The notes beneath the pieces are model-generated. The model was not told the DNA's origin and made no database searches. It saw only the letters and a program-made list of their open reading frames with translations. This document shows positions 43,839 through 51,877 of a DNA stretch of 64,000 nucleotides, piece after piece. The DNA comes from CAWEPK01 sp963835595. GTDB taxonomy: Bacteria > Desulfobacterota > Syntrophorhabdia > Syntrophorhabdales > WCHB1-27. A program made the position numbers and the translations under genes. The stretch's first letter is position 1. Every line of letters begins with the position of its first letter. The stretch spans positions 496,001 through 560,000 of the forward strand of contig CAWIGL010000002.1 in NCBI GenBank assembly GCA_963835595.1. The letters run 5' to 3'.

Positions 43839-45116
43839 ATGCGCATTGACGTGAGGTACGGAAAGAGGGGACTGGCGCTCGACCTGCCTGACGACGTCGA
43901 GGCGACGATCATCCACAAGAAACATATGCCCGTAGCGCCCGACAAAAAGGGGACGGTGCGGGATGCCCTGTCGAAGCCCATCGGTTGCAGGCCGCTTTCG
44001 GAAGAGGCTAGGGGCTGCAAGAACGTCTGCATCTGCATCTGCGACGTGACGAGGCCCGTACCCAACGGCATCGTCCTTCCCGCCCTCGTAGACCGGCTCA
44101 TGGAGGCAGGGGTTGCGCCGGAGGCGATCACGGTCCTCGTCGCCACGGGTCTGCACAGGCCGAACGAAGGGGACGAGCTGCGGGAGGTCGTCGGCAGCGA
44201 CCGTGTGCTCGCTACCGTGCGGACGGCCAACCACTTCGCCAAAAACGAGGCGGACCATGTCTTCCTGGGCACGACTTCATGCGGCATGCCCGTTAAGCTC
44301 GACAGGCGGTTCGTCGATGCCGACATGCGCATCGTCGTCGGTCTCGTGGAGCCGCACTTCATGGCGGGCTATTCGGGGGGCAGGAAGGTCGTAATACCTG
44401 GCGTTGCCCACGAGGAGACCATAGGGAACCTCCATTCGACGCGGATGCTCGTCCAGGAGATGGTGGACAACGCCATCGTCGAGGCTAACCCGCTGCACCA
44501 GGCGCAGATCGAGGGGACGCGGATGGTCGGCAGGATCTTCGCCGTCAATACGGTGATCGACGAGGAGCGCCGTCTTTCTTACGTCACTTTCGGCGACCTG
44601 GAGGAAAGCCACCTCAAGGCGGTCGCTTTTGCGCGGCCGTATTTCGAGATATCGATGGGCCGCAGGTTCGCCACGGTCGTCACCACCTCGGCGGGCTACC
44701 CCCTCGACAGGAACTACTACCAGACGGTCAAGGGGATGGTAGGCGTCACGGGCATCACAGCGCCGGGCGCAGACCTCTTCATCGCCTCGGAGTGCTCGGA
44801 AGGGCTTGGCGCCCCGGAGTTCGCCGTCTCCCAGAGACGCTTCATCGCGGAAGGCGCCCAGGCGTTCCTCGACGCCACGTCGAAGCAGTCCTGCGCGGCG
44901 GTCGATGAATGGGAGACGGTCATGCAGATCAAGGCGATGAAGGCCGCAACCATCCATCTTTACAGCGACCGCTTAAGCCCCGAGGACAAGGCCCTGACGG
45001 GCATCGACTGCGTGGAGTCCCTTTCGGAGGCGGTGACCGGATGCCTCAGGAAGAAGGGCGACAGGCGCGTGGCGATAATACCGGAAGGACCTTACGTGAT
45101 ACCGAAAAGCGGATAG
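43839..45116 (+). CDS. LarA-family nickel-pincer 2-hydroxyacid racemase/epimerase
   Basis: 425 residues (DUF2088 plus LarA C-terminal domain). Residues known from lactate racemase to hold or work with the nickel-pincer nucleotide are present: DVTRP (Asp and Arg), ATGLHRP (catalytic His), SGGRKVVIPG (the Lys that is bound to the cofactor), EETIGNLHS (second His) and YYQTVKG (Gln and Lys). It probably interconverts D and L forms of a 2-hydroxy acid. Cofactor synthesis genes larB, larC and larE are not in the window. It ends the transporter operon, so the substrate is probably the imported acid; lactate, malate and others are all possible. Confidence 0.85.
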   Translation: MRIDVRYGKRGLALDLPDDVEATIIHKKHMPVAPDKKGTVRDALSKPIGCRPLSEEARGCKNVCICICDVTRPVPNGIVLPALVDRLMEAGVAPEAITVLVATGLHRPNEGDELREVVGSDRVLATVRTANHFAKNEADHVFLGTTSCGMPVKLDRRFVDADMRIVVGLVEPHFMAGYSGGRKVVIPGVAHEETIGNLHSTRMLVQEMVDNAIVEANPLHQAQIEGTRMVGRIFAVNTVIDEERRLSYVTFGDLEESHLKAVAFARPYFEISMGRRFATVVTTSAGYPLDRNYYQTVKGMVGVTGITAPGADLFIASECSEGLGAPEFAVSQRRFIAEGAQAFLDATSKQSCAAVDEWETVMQIKAMKAATIHLYSDRLSPEDKALTGIDCVESLSEAVTGCLRKKGDRRVAIIPEGPYVIPKSG

Positions 45117-45154
45117 GCGCGGTGCGCCGATAGCCGAGGGCAAGCCTGCGCCTT

Positions 45155-45952
45155 TCAGGCCCGGACAGCGATAAAGACCATGATAAGGACCGCAAGGGCG
45201 ATCCGGTAATAGGCGAACACGTCGAGCGTGTGGCGCCTGAGGTAGTGGATAAGGAAGGTAAGGCCCGCCAAGCCGGCGATGAACGCCGAGAAGGTCCCCG
45301 CCGCGAAGACCGTGGCCTCGTCCCCCTCCATAAGGGGCACGTGCCCTATCTCAAGCAATGAAACGCCGAAGACGACGGGTATCGACAGAAGGAAGGCAAA
45401 GTCTACCGCTTCCCTTCTCCTCAAGCCGAGCAGTATCCCCGCCGTTATGGTAATGCCGCTCCGCGATACGCCTGGGATAAGGGCAACGGCCTGGGCCATG
45501 CCGATGATAAGGGCTACGGTGTACGAGATATTGCGCTCCCCAAGATGGACCCTCTCGGCGAAGAGCATGAGCAGAGAGATCACCACCAGGCTGAAGACGG
45601 AGACCAGCGGCGTCCTCAGGTAATACTCGATGGGGTCTTTGAAAAGTAGCCCGATGACGACTGCGGGCAGCGTGCCCAGGACGATTTTCAGGACGAAAGA
45701 GTCCCGAAAGGACCCCGAAAGCATCTTCCGCATGTCGTCCCGGCACATGTAGACTATCTTGCCCGTATAGACGGAGAGGAGGGCAAAGGCGGTCCCGAAG
45801 TGGACCATGACGTCGTAGCCGAGCTTGTCCACATGCCCCGCGTCCACCTTGAAAAGCCACGGGACTGCGATCAGATGGGCGCTGCTGCTTATGGGGAGAA
45901 ACTCCGTGATGCCTTGCATCGCCCCCGCAAGGACGCTCTCAACCACGGTCAT
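45155..45952 (-). CDS. uppP: Undecaprenyl-diphosphatase UppP/BacA
   Basis: 265 residues from ATG 45952 (MTVVESVLAGAMQ). The open frame reaches back to 46042, but the family start is here. GITEFLPISSSAHL and PGVSRSGITITAGILLGL are the two catalytic motifs of UppP, an inner-membrane enzyme that recycles undecaprenyl pyrophosphate for cell-wall synthesis; several hydrophobic helices are present. A GGAGG lies about 16 bases upstream, farther than usual. Convergent with the LarA-type gene. Confidence 0.92.
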   Translation of the reverse strand: MTVVESVLAGAMQGITEFLPISSSAHLIAVPWLFKVDAGHVDKLGYDVMVHFGTAFALLSVYTGKIVYMCRDDMRKMLSGSFRDSFVLKIVLGTLPAVVIGLLFKDPIEYYLRTPLVSVFSLVVISLLMLFAERVHLGERNISYTVALIIGMAQAVALIPGVSRSGITITAGILLGLRRREAVDFAFLLSIPVVFGVSLLEIGHVPLMEGDEATVFAAGTFSAFIAGLAGLTFLIHYLRRHTLDVFAYYRIALAVLIMVFIAVRA

Positions 45953-46101
45953 CTGATTATTATTACACCTCCGTGCGGGTCGATCGCCCGGCCCCTCCCC
46001 CAGGGCCTCGGTCTCAGAGTATATCCTGCTTCGAAATGCCAATCAACCCGAAAACCGTAGGGGTAAAATTGATAGCGGCTCCGTCTGAGGCGCACAGTAT
46101 T

Positions 46102-46135
46102 GGGGCTCAGCGCCCCCTCCGCGAGCAAAGCTCGC
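46102..46135. repeat. Dispersed double-hairpin repeat, copy 2
   Basis: 33 of 34 bases identical to 26237-26270, with the same two palindromes. Just beyond it lies a further hairpin CCCGCTTTAGCGGG (46142-46155) and a CCCCTC-CAGAC tract also resembling the first locus. Confidence 0.7.
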
Positions 46136-46191
46136 CGGGGCACCCGCTTTAGCGGGTCGTCCCCTCTCAGACAGACAAAAATGAAAATTGC

Positions 46192-46197
46192 TTGACA
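46192..46197 (+). promoter_or_regulatory. -35 box (TTGACA) upstream of the NifU-like gene
   Basis: A perfect TTGACA lies in AT-rich sequence about 65 bases before the gene. No good -10 is seen at 17 bases; AAATAA-like sequences follow at 19-21. Confidence 0.3.
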
Positions 46198-46259
46198 AAT
46201 TAAATGTAGTTTAAGCAAAATAAATAGTATTGAATGATCGGAAGCTCACAGGGCTGAAA

Positions 46260-46541
46260 GTGGCAAGTAATGGAAAGGACCAGGCGCCGACGTTAAGGGA
46301 AAAAGTCGAGGGGATCGTGGCCGACCTCAACCCCCGGCTCGAAAACCTGGCGGACGGTTACGTCGAGTTGATGGACGTCGACGAAGCCCGGAAAGCCGTC
46401 ACTCTCAAATCTTTTGGCGGCAGGCTTCACTGATGCGGCATGAACGCCCTCAGTCTGTGGGCGGAAAAGCTCCTCAGGGAACGGGCGCCTGAGATCGCCG
46501 AGGTAACGATTGTAGACGTCTGCCAATGCGAAAGCCCGTGA
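46260..46541 (+). CDS. NifU C-terminal-like protein, candidate selenoprotein (in-frame TGA)
   Basis: 93 residues if the TGA at 46431-46433 is read as selenocysteine (U); otherwise truncated after residue 57. Before the TGA: LREKVEGIVADLNPRLENLA and YVELMDVDEARKAVTLK match the NifU C-terminal domain (DGGDVELVDVD region). After it, in the same frame, CGMNALSLWAEKLLRERAPE and IAEVTIVDV match the second half (CPMSxMTLxxGIExxL...PEVxxV). The U-C pair falls at the cluster cysteine region. A SECIS-like hairpin follows at 46445-46463. I chose GTG 46260, behind CAGGG; a TTG at 46230 is alternative. NifU domains carry Fe-S clusters or act in redox. A nonsense mutation is the rival explanation. The motif spacing is about three residues longer than in standard NifU. 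Confidence 0.6.
46445..46463 (+). promoter_or_regulatory. Candidate bacterial SECIS hairpin
   Basis: Stem CGCCC/GGGCG, one U-U mismatch, then CA/UG closing an apical GUC loop. The loop begins 19 bases after the TGA; in E. coli fdhF it is about 18 bases away and also carries a GU. Position, stem length and the G at the head of the loop all fit the bacterial SECIS rules. Confidence 0.55.
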
Positions 46542-46666
46542 TCCCGATGCATTGCCGGCTTTCCGTCTTCCTGCCCCGGATCGACACGACACTATGCAAC
46601 GTTAATATGGCACAGAGAATGCGAGAGAATGCAGTGCTTAGCGGCTGGATGTCGGATACCTGCGGG

Positions 46667-47167
46667 CTATCCGGTGCCGGGAAGCGACCTGACTGCCCGC
46701 ACGAATGCTTTACTTCCATCGGCAGGGTATGTCCGGGATATCTGCCTGCCCTGCGCGGGACGATAGTTGAAGGGCAGGAGAACGGTCGGGTCGGAAGACC
46801 AGTAGAGGTCGAAGTTAGCGTAGACGTCGCGCGCGTGTCTCGGCATCATCAATGCGAACGCCACGGCGACTTCCGCCTCCGTCGGGTCGGGCAGGCGCCA
46901 GTCGCCGTGTCCTGCCAGCCGCAGGGTCCTGCAATACTCTTGCGCCTCCCCGAAGGTGACTTCTCTTCCGTTGTCCCCCTGCTGCCACATGAGCTTCCGC
47001 TTCGTGTCCGTGACCGTGCCGTCTCCATTGTCGACGAACCTCTCGGCTGCGAAAGCGATAGGCGGCACCGTGTCTCTACCCTCCGCCGACCCTATCGCCT
47101 GCACCTGGCAGAGGATCGCCAGGACTGCGGCAACCAGGGCAAGAGAAACATACCTCACCTTTCTCAT
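46667..47167 (-). CDS. Exported DUF1566-type protein
   Basis: 166 residues from ATG 47167 (MRKVRYVSLALVAAVLAILC), behind GGGGAGG. Signal peptide, then the DUF1566/Lcl pattern: RFVDNGDGTVTDTKRKLMWQ, EAQEYCRTLRLAGHGDWRLP and a C-terminal RAVRSLPG. These domains are found in many exported or surface proteins of deltaproteobacteria; function unknown. The start overlaps the stop of the metal-transport permease (ATGA), which makes it the final gene of the metal operon. Confidence 0.8.
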   Translation of the reverse strand: MRKVRYVSLALVAAVLAILCQVQAIGSAEGRDTVPPIAFAAERFVDNGDGTVTDTKRKLMWQQGDNGREVTFGEAQEYCRTLRLAGHGDWRLPDPTEAEVAVAFALMMPRHARDVYANFDLYWSSDPTVLLPFNYRPAQGRQISRTYPADGSKAFVRAVRSLPGTG

Positions 47168-48066
47168 TTGGGATACCTCCCCTTTTCTCGACGAAGACTC
47201 GCCGAAGAGAACAACAGTTTGCCTATCGCGGCCGCGGCGTACAGGAAGCCCAGAAGGACGACGTCCGCAGGCCCCACAGGCAGGTCGAGCACATAGGCGA
47301 TCCAGAAGCCGCAAAAGGCGGACGCCCCGCCGATGAGCGAGGCCAGAGCGGTGAACCGGCGCATGTCGCCGCTGAATACGTGCGCGGTAAGGGCGGGGAC
47401 TAAAAGGAATCCGAAGGCGATCAGGGGGCCGACGGAAAGGACCGCTATCGAGACGGTCAGCCCGATCAGGAGGTAGAGCAGGATGTCCCAGAAGACGACA
47501 CGCTTACCAAGCGTCAATGCCAGCTCCCGGTCGAAGGAGACAAGGAGCAGCTCCTTATAGAATAGCCCCAGGCTGGCAAGGACGAGGGCCAGCACGGAGG
47601 CGGTGACGATGAGATCGAAGTCGGATATCGTTATCACCTCGCCCTTGAGCATGTCGAGCCAGCCGATCTCGCCATAAGGGTTCTTCGCAAGAAGCAGGAT
47701 GCTCAGGGCGGCGGCAACCACGTAGGCCGTGCCCAGCCTTCCTTCCGGCTGTCCCCGCCCCCGCCGCTCCAGATAGGCCAAAAGAAGGATCGCCGCAAGG
47801 GAGAAGGCTATGGAGCCGGCGAAGGCAAGGCCGTGGACGCCGGCCGAGCCGTGGTCCTGCGTACGTATGCCCAGCCAGAGGGGCAGGGACAGGGCCACGG
47901 CGACGCCGGTGGAGGAGATCTGCGGAAGGGCAACGCCCATGAAAACGAGCCTGCGCATCACGAGGAAGACCCCCACCAGGGGGCAGCTCACGCCTACGAG
48001 CACGCTCGTGTAGACCGAATTGCGGAGCAGGAAATCAGGCGAAAGAATGTGGCGGAGGGCTTCCAT
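47164..48066 (-). CDS. znuB: Zinc/manganese ABC transporter permease (ZnuB-like)
   Basis: 300 residues, eight hydrophobic segments. NSVYTSVLVGVSCPLVGVFL, RRLVFMGVALPQISSTGVAV and the late SVGPLIAFGFLLVPALTA are the ABC-3 permease motifs. It is intact, unlike the ATPase and binding protein upstream. It should form the inner-membrane channel for zinc or manganese. Start directly abuts the ATPase stop. Confidence 0.88.
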   Translation of the reverse strand: MEALRHILSPDFLLRNSVYTSVLVGVSCPLVGVFLVMRRLVFMGVALPQISSTGVAVALSLPLWLGIRTQDHGSAGVHGLAFAGSIAFSLAAILLLAYLERRGRGQPEGRLGTAYVVAAALSILLLAKNPYGEIGWLDMLKGEVITISDFDLIVTASVLALVLASLGLFYKELLLVSFDRELALTLGKRVVFWDILLYLLIGLTVSIAVLSVGPLIAFGFLLVPALTAHVFSGDMRRFTALASLIGGASAFCGFWIAYVLDLPVGPADVVLLGFLYAAAAIGKLLFSSASLRREKGRYPK

Positions 48067-48777
48067 CAGGCCGTCTCCATCTCAAATATCTGTGCGAGCC
48101 TGTCCGTCGTGAGAAGCTCCCCCGTCGCACCCTGGATCACCTTACCGTCATAGAGCCAGACTACGTACCCGGCGTGGCGCCGCACCACGCCGAAGTCGTG
48201 CGTTGCCAGGAGGACCGCCATCTTCCTCTCCCTGCTCACTTCCGAGATGAAGGCGAGGACCGCGTGGGTCGCCTCGTGGTCCACGCCCGCGGTCGGCTCG
48301 TCCATCACAAGCACGTCCGGGCGGGTAGCAAGGGCCCTGGCGATGAGCACCCGCTGCTTCTGTCCGCCCGAAAGCTCGGCGAATCGCTTTGCTGCGAAAG
48401 GAAGGGCGCCCGCGGCTGCCAGGCATTCCCGCACGAACGCCTGCTCGTGGGCCGGGACGGGGCGGCCCGGCCGCACCCGGCCGTATGTGCCCATGAGGGC
48501 GACGTCGAAGCCCGTCAACAAGTAGATGGGGTCGAACTGCATCGACTGGGGGACGTAGCCGAAGACGGGGGCGCGGCCGTGTAAGAATTCGATGCGGCCG
48601 GCCACGGGCGGCAGGAGCCCCGAACATGGTCTTGAGCAGAGTCGATTTGCCCGAGCCGTTGGCGCCGAGGACGGCTGTGAAGCCGACCCGCTCGACGGCA
48701 AAAGAGATGCCGGAGAGCACGGGCCGGCCTTCGTACCCTATCGTCACATCGTCGAGGGACATAAGCACTTCATTCAT
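48066..48777 (-). CDS. znuC: ZnuC-like metal ABC transporter ATPase, frameshifted
   Basis: About 235 residues after one repair. N-terminus MNEVLMSLDDVTIGYEGRPV with Walker A GANGSGKST and LLKTMFG is in one frame; LLPPVAGRIEF, YVPQSMQFD, signature LSGGQKQRVLIARAL, Walker B VLVMDEPTAGVD and the switch ATHDFGVV are in another. The break is at the C4 run 48618-48621 (one base too many). All motifs are conserved on both sides. The upstream frame is continuous with znuA, with no stop between them. Confidence 0.8.
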
Positions 48778-49714
48778 GGTTCGCCCTACTTTATCCCCTG
48801 GGCCGCCGCGAGCCATGGTCTGAATAATATAGTCCATCATCTTGATGTACGTCTCCGTATGGGGGACACCGCCCGGCATTATAGGCAGCGTTACCATCTT
48901 TGCGCCCGTCTGCTCGGCTATCCGCTTCGGCACCTTTTCGGGGAACTGGGGCTCCCGCACGACAATGGTAACGTGCTCCGCCTTCATCGCCCCTATCAGC
49001 TCCTCGATATGGCGCGTGGTGGGGTCAATGCCTGGCCGCAGCTCTATGGTGCCGAAATAGACCATGCGGAAGCGCTCCGCGAAGTACGGCCAGTGCTCGT
49101 GATAGGAGACGAACTTCACGCCTTTGAGGGCGCTTGTCTGCTTCTGCCATTCCGCGATCTTCGCGTTCAGCCTCGCAAGATAGGCGTCTCTGTTGCGGGT
49201 GTAGTCTGCCTGGTGCTGCGGGTCAAAGGAGACGAGGGCGTTATAAATGTTTGCGATGGCCGTCTTTGCGAGTACGGGGTCGAGCATGTAGTGGGGGTTG
49301 CCGTATGGATGGACGTCGCCCGCGTAGTGCTCGGTGGATTTCGGCACATCCATGGGGACTATGCCCTTCGAGCAGTCTATGTAGCCCTGGGCGTAGATCT
49401 GGATGCGTGGGTTCTTGCTTGCCTCGATGAGGGCGGGAAGAAAGGCGTGCTCGCAATCGAGACCGACGAGGAGCAGGAGGTCCGCCCTGTTCATCGCGGG
49501 CACGAAGCTCGGCTTCATGGGTACGCCGTGCGTGTCTTCGACGCCCGTTGCAAGGCTTTTCACGTCTACGAGGTCGCCGCCTATGTTGCGGGCAAGGTCG
49601 GCGAGGTCCGTGAGCGTTGCCACGATGCGGACCTTAGCCGCAGTGGCGGGCGCAACGCTTGCCGCAAAAAACATCGCGGAGACGAAGGAACAACAGGATG
49701 AATTTATGCCTCAT
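48778..49714 (-). CDS. znuA: ZnuA-like metal-binding protein, frameshifted, reads into znuC
   Basis: About 305 residues. Start at ATG 49714 behind GGAG: MRHKFILLF, then the rest of the signal peptide (SAMFFAASVAPATAA) one base out of frame, so an indel lies near 49685-49692. The mature protein has metal-ligand regions VGLDCEHAFLP, GNPHYMLDP, VSYHEHWPYFAERF and VREPQFP and matches the periplasmic zinc/manganese-binding family. No stop precedes the znuC ATG at 48777 in this frame; a TAA in the adjacent frame at 48791-48793 would end it normally. So two further indels, or one indel plus a fusion, affect this gene. Confidence 0.78.
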
Positions 49715-49735
49715 CTATTTCTCCTTTCGCAAGGC

Positions 49736-51251
49736 TCAACGCTCCTGCCATCCGTGGGCGTGGGAGCCTATGATCCATGCCCATTGCAGGTAGACGGCGT
49801 CGTTCGTGCGCAGGGTCGCGGGCGGTCCCGAGTTGCTCGGCGCGTACTGCTCGTGGTTGTTGATCGTGTGGGTGTACTGGAGGCGTAGCTGGTTCCAATG
49901 GCTCAGGTACCACGTTATGTAAGGCGAATACGCCGTGGACCTGGCGTCGTTGTTCTGCGCGTTCTCCACCCATTCGAAGAGGAACCCGGCCGTCCATTGC
50001 CTGTGGAACCTGTACGCGAGATAAGAGTACAGGCCCATGGAGTTGACGGGGCGGTCGAGAAAGGCGCTGCCGCCAGGGTTGACGATGTCGTAGCGGTTGC
50101 TGCTGCGGAGCACCTCCGTCCCCCAGGTGATGCTCTTGAACTGGTTGTTTCGGAGAGGCCGGTAGGCGAGCATCAGGTCGAGGCCGCCCAGGCGGCGCTC
50201 TCGTTCGGTGAACTGCGTGCCGTCGGGCGCAAAGAACGTCCCTCCCCTGTCGATTGTGTCAGGGTTCCACAGGGCCGATACGCCCGGCTCGAATGAGATA
50301 TCGGGCGTCAGGTCGAAATACGTCGAGGTCCTGCCCCAGAAGTTCAGGTTGTTCCCGTGGCGTGAAAGGCCGACGTTGTTCGGCGTGTCCCCGAACTGCG
50401 TGCCGGTCCCGGCGGTAAGGCTCACGTAATGCGGGATAGGCAGCAGCTAGTTGACCTGCGCGCCGTCCGTCTTCGACTCGCCGCCGACGTACTGGTCGAG
50501 GGGCAGCGGCCTGTTGACGAAGGGCAGCTCGTGGTCGTGGATGTACGACAGCCTGCCGAACTCACCGAAGAAGCGACCCGCCTTGAGGGTCAGGTTATAG
50601 GGCAGCGATGTGGTGTAGAGGGCGGCCTCCTCCACCTGGGCGGTCGACTCGCCCGTGACAGGGTCTGCGGAGGCGTTCATCACGACATAGCCCCGCGCGA
50701 AGGGGTCGACCGAGCCGGCGGCGTTCAGCTCGACCGAGCGCTGGTTCACGTCGTAGCCACCGGGACGGCCCGTGCCCGTCTGGTTCGAGTTCCTGTTGTT
50801 ATGGGAGAAGAGCGTCTCGCCCACCAATCCGATGGATGGGTTGAAGACGCTCGGCACGACCTTCGTCTGCGCCTCAACGACCTTGTCCACCTTCTCCTGC
50901 AAGCTCCTTCACCTGCTTCTGCACCTCTTCCGTCGAGGGCGGGGCAGCCGCAACAACCGGCGGGGCAGCAGAGGGCGGCGCAGTAAGCGACGCAGGGGAC
51001 GCTCCGGCAGAAGCGGCAGCCACAGCGGGCGCCGCTGCCGGGGCGGCGGGAGCACCCGCCGTCTTGGCGGCTTGTTGGGCGCTTCCGGCGACCTCGGCCT
51101 TCAATGCCTCGATTGCCTTCCTCTGCTCTTCGATCACCTGCTGCTGTTTCTTGAGGGTTTCCTCAAGCGCCTTTATCCTGTCTTCCAGCGTTTGCCCGAA
51201 AGCGCATGTTGAAAACATGAATATCGAGGCAAGGACGATCAGGAATTTCAT
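49736..51251 (-). pseudogene. Outer-membrane porin with a frameshift and an amber stop
   Basis: About 500 residues when repaired. The signal peptide (FLIVLASIFMFSTCAFGQ), a coiled coil (RIKALEETLKKQQQVIEEQR) and an Ala/Pro linker precede a beta-rich barrel (for example FGRLSYIHDHELPF, SLTAGTGTQFGDTPN, TAGFLFEWVENAQ) ending in GSHAHGWQER. Disruption 1: an extra base at 50901-50902 (KEL then QEKVDKV in the next frame). Disruption 2: an in-frame TAG at 50447-50449 between GAQVN and LLPIPHYV, where a Trp codon is most likely ancestral. The position before znuA suggests a metal-uptake porin. Confidence 0.72.
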
Positions 51252-51319
51252 AGCGGCACCTCCGATCCGGTCCTTGATAACAGTATTTCTGGCTGCTTAA
51301 ATCCAGTTAGGTGATGTTC

Positions 51320-51586
51320 TCAGGCCGGAGGTGCCCGGTTCCGATGGGTGGGACGGAAGAGTTCGGAAAAACTGACGCCCCGGTCTATACCTATGATCGG
51401 GGCGGTCGGTATGGGCGGTGAGACTTGAGGGGAATCCTGGAGGACCAGGTTTGAATGGAGACATGCATTAAGACAAAGCGAGCAATCATTGTCGTGAGAA
51501 AGACCGTCAACATGATGATGGAAAGCGAAACCCAGAATAGAGAAACATAGGCAGACGAACAGAAATAGGGCGTATTTCCTCTTCAT
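51320..51586 (-). CDS. Small DUF2946-like secreted metal-site protein
   Basis: 88 residues. A hydrophobic N-terminus (KYALFLFVCLCFSILGF) is followed by HHHVDGLSHDNDCSLCLNAC, a His/Cys cluster suited to bind zinc or copper, and a proline-rich tail. The pattern resembles DUF2946 proteins next to metal transporters. It is the first gene before the damaged porin and znu genes. No disruption in this one. Confidence 0.65.
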   Translation of the reverse strand: MKRKYALFLFVCLCFSILGFAFHHHVDGLSHDNDCSLCLNACLHSNLVLQDSPQVSPPIPTAPIIGIDRGVSFSELFRPTHRNRAPPA

Positions 51587-51637
51587 GTAAATATATGTTA
51601 ATCGTTGGGACTACAAATGTAAATGATTATTGCGAAG
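51585..51637 (-). promoter_or_regulatory. Putative metalloregulator (Zur/Fur-type) site
   Basis: Two imperfect direct copies of ATGTAAAT-AT (51585-51604 and 51617-51637), AT-rich and partly palindromic (AAATGATTATT), lie at the start of the metal operon. Their place suits a Zur- or Fur-like repressor. The consensus for this organism is unknown. Confidence 0.35.
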
Positions 51638-51877
51638 GGGATAACTGGAATCCCGTCTGTAACATCCTATTGATAAAGGGAACGCGGCAAATGCTCTTTC
51701 AGGAAGGATACCTGTGCCGTCCCTGACCTGGCAAACCCACAGATTACGTCCCACGCCCTCGCATCCTAAGAAACCACTAAAAGAAAATTGAGAGCCCTTG
51801 CAGAAGTGAGGATTTTTTCACGTCCGAGTTCGGCGAGGCGGATCGATCTTGATTACCGGAAGAAAGCCTAACCGAAC

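Noticed and set aside
46526..47296. 256-residue plus-strand frame
   Set aside because: It is antisense to the exported DUF1566 protein, which has a signal peptide and clear motifs.
50447..50449. TAG read as pyrrolysine in the porin
   Set aside because: A Trp codon changed to TAG in a frame that also carries a frameshift is simpler; no pyl genes seen.
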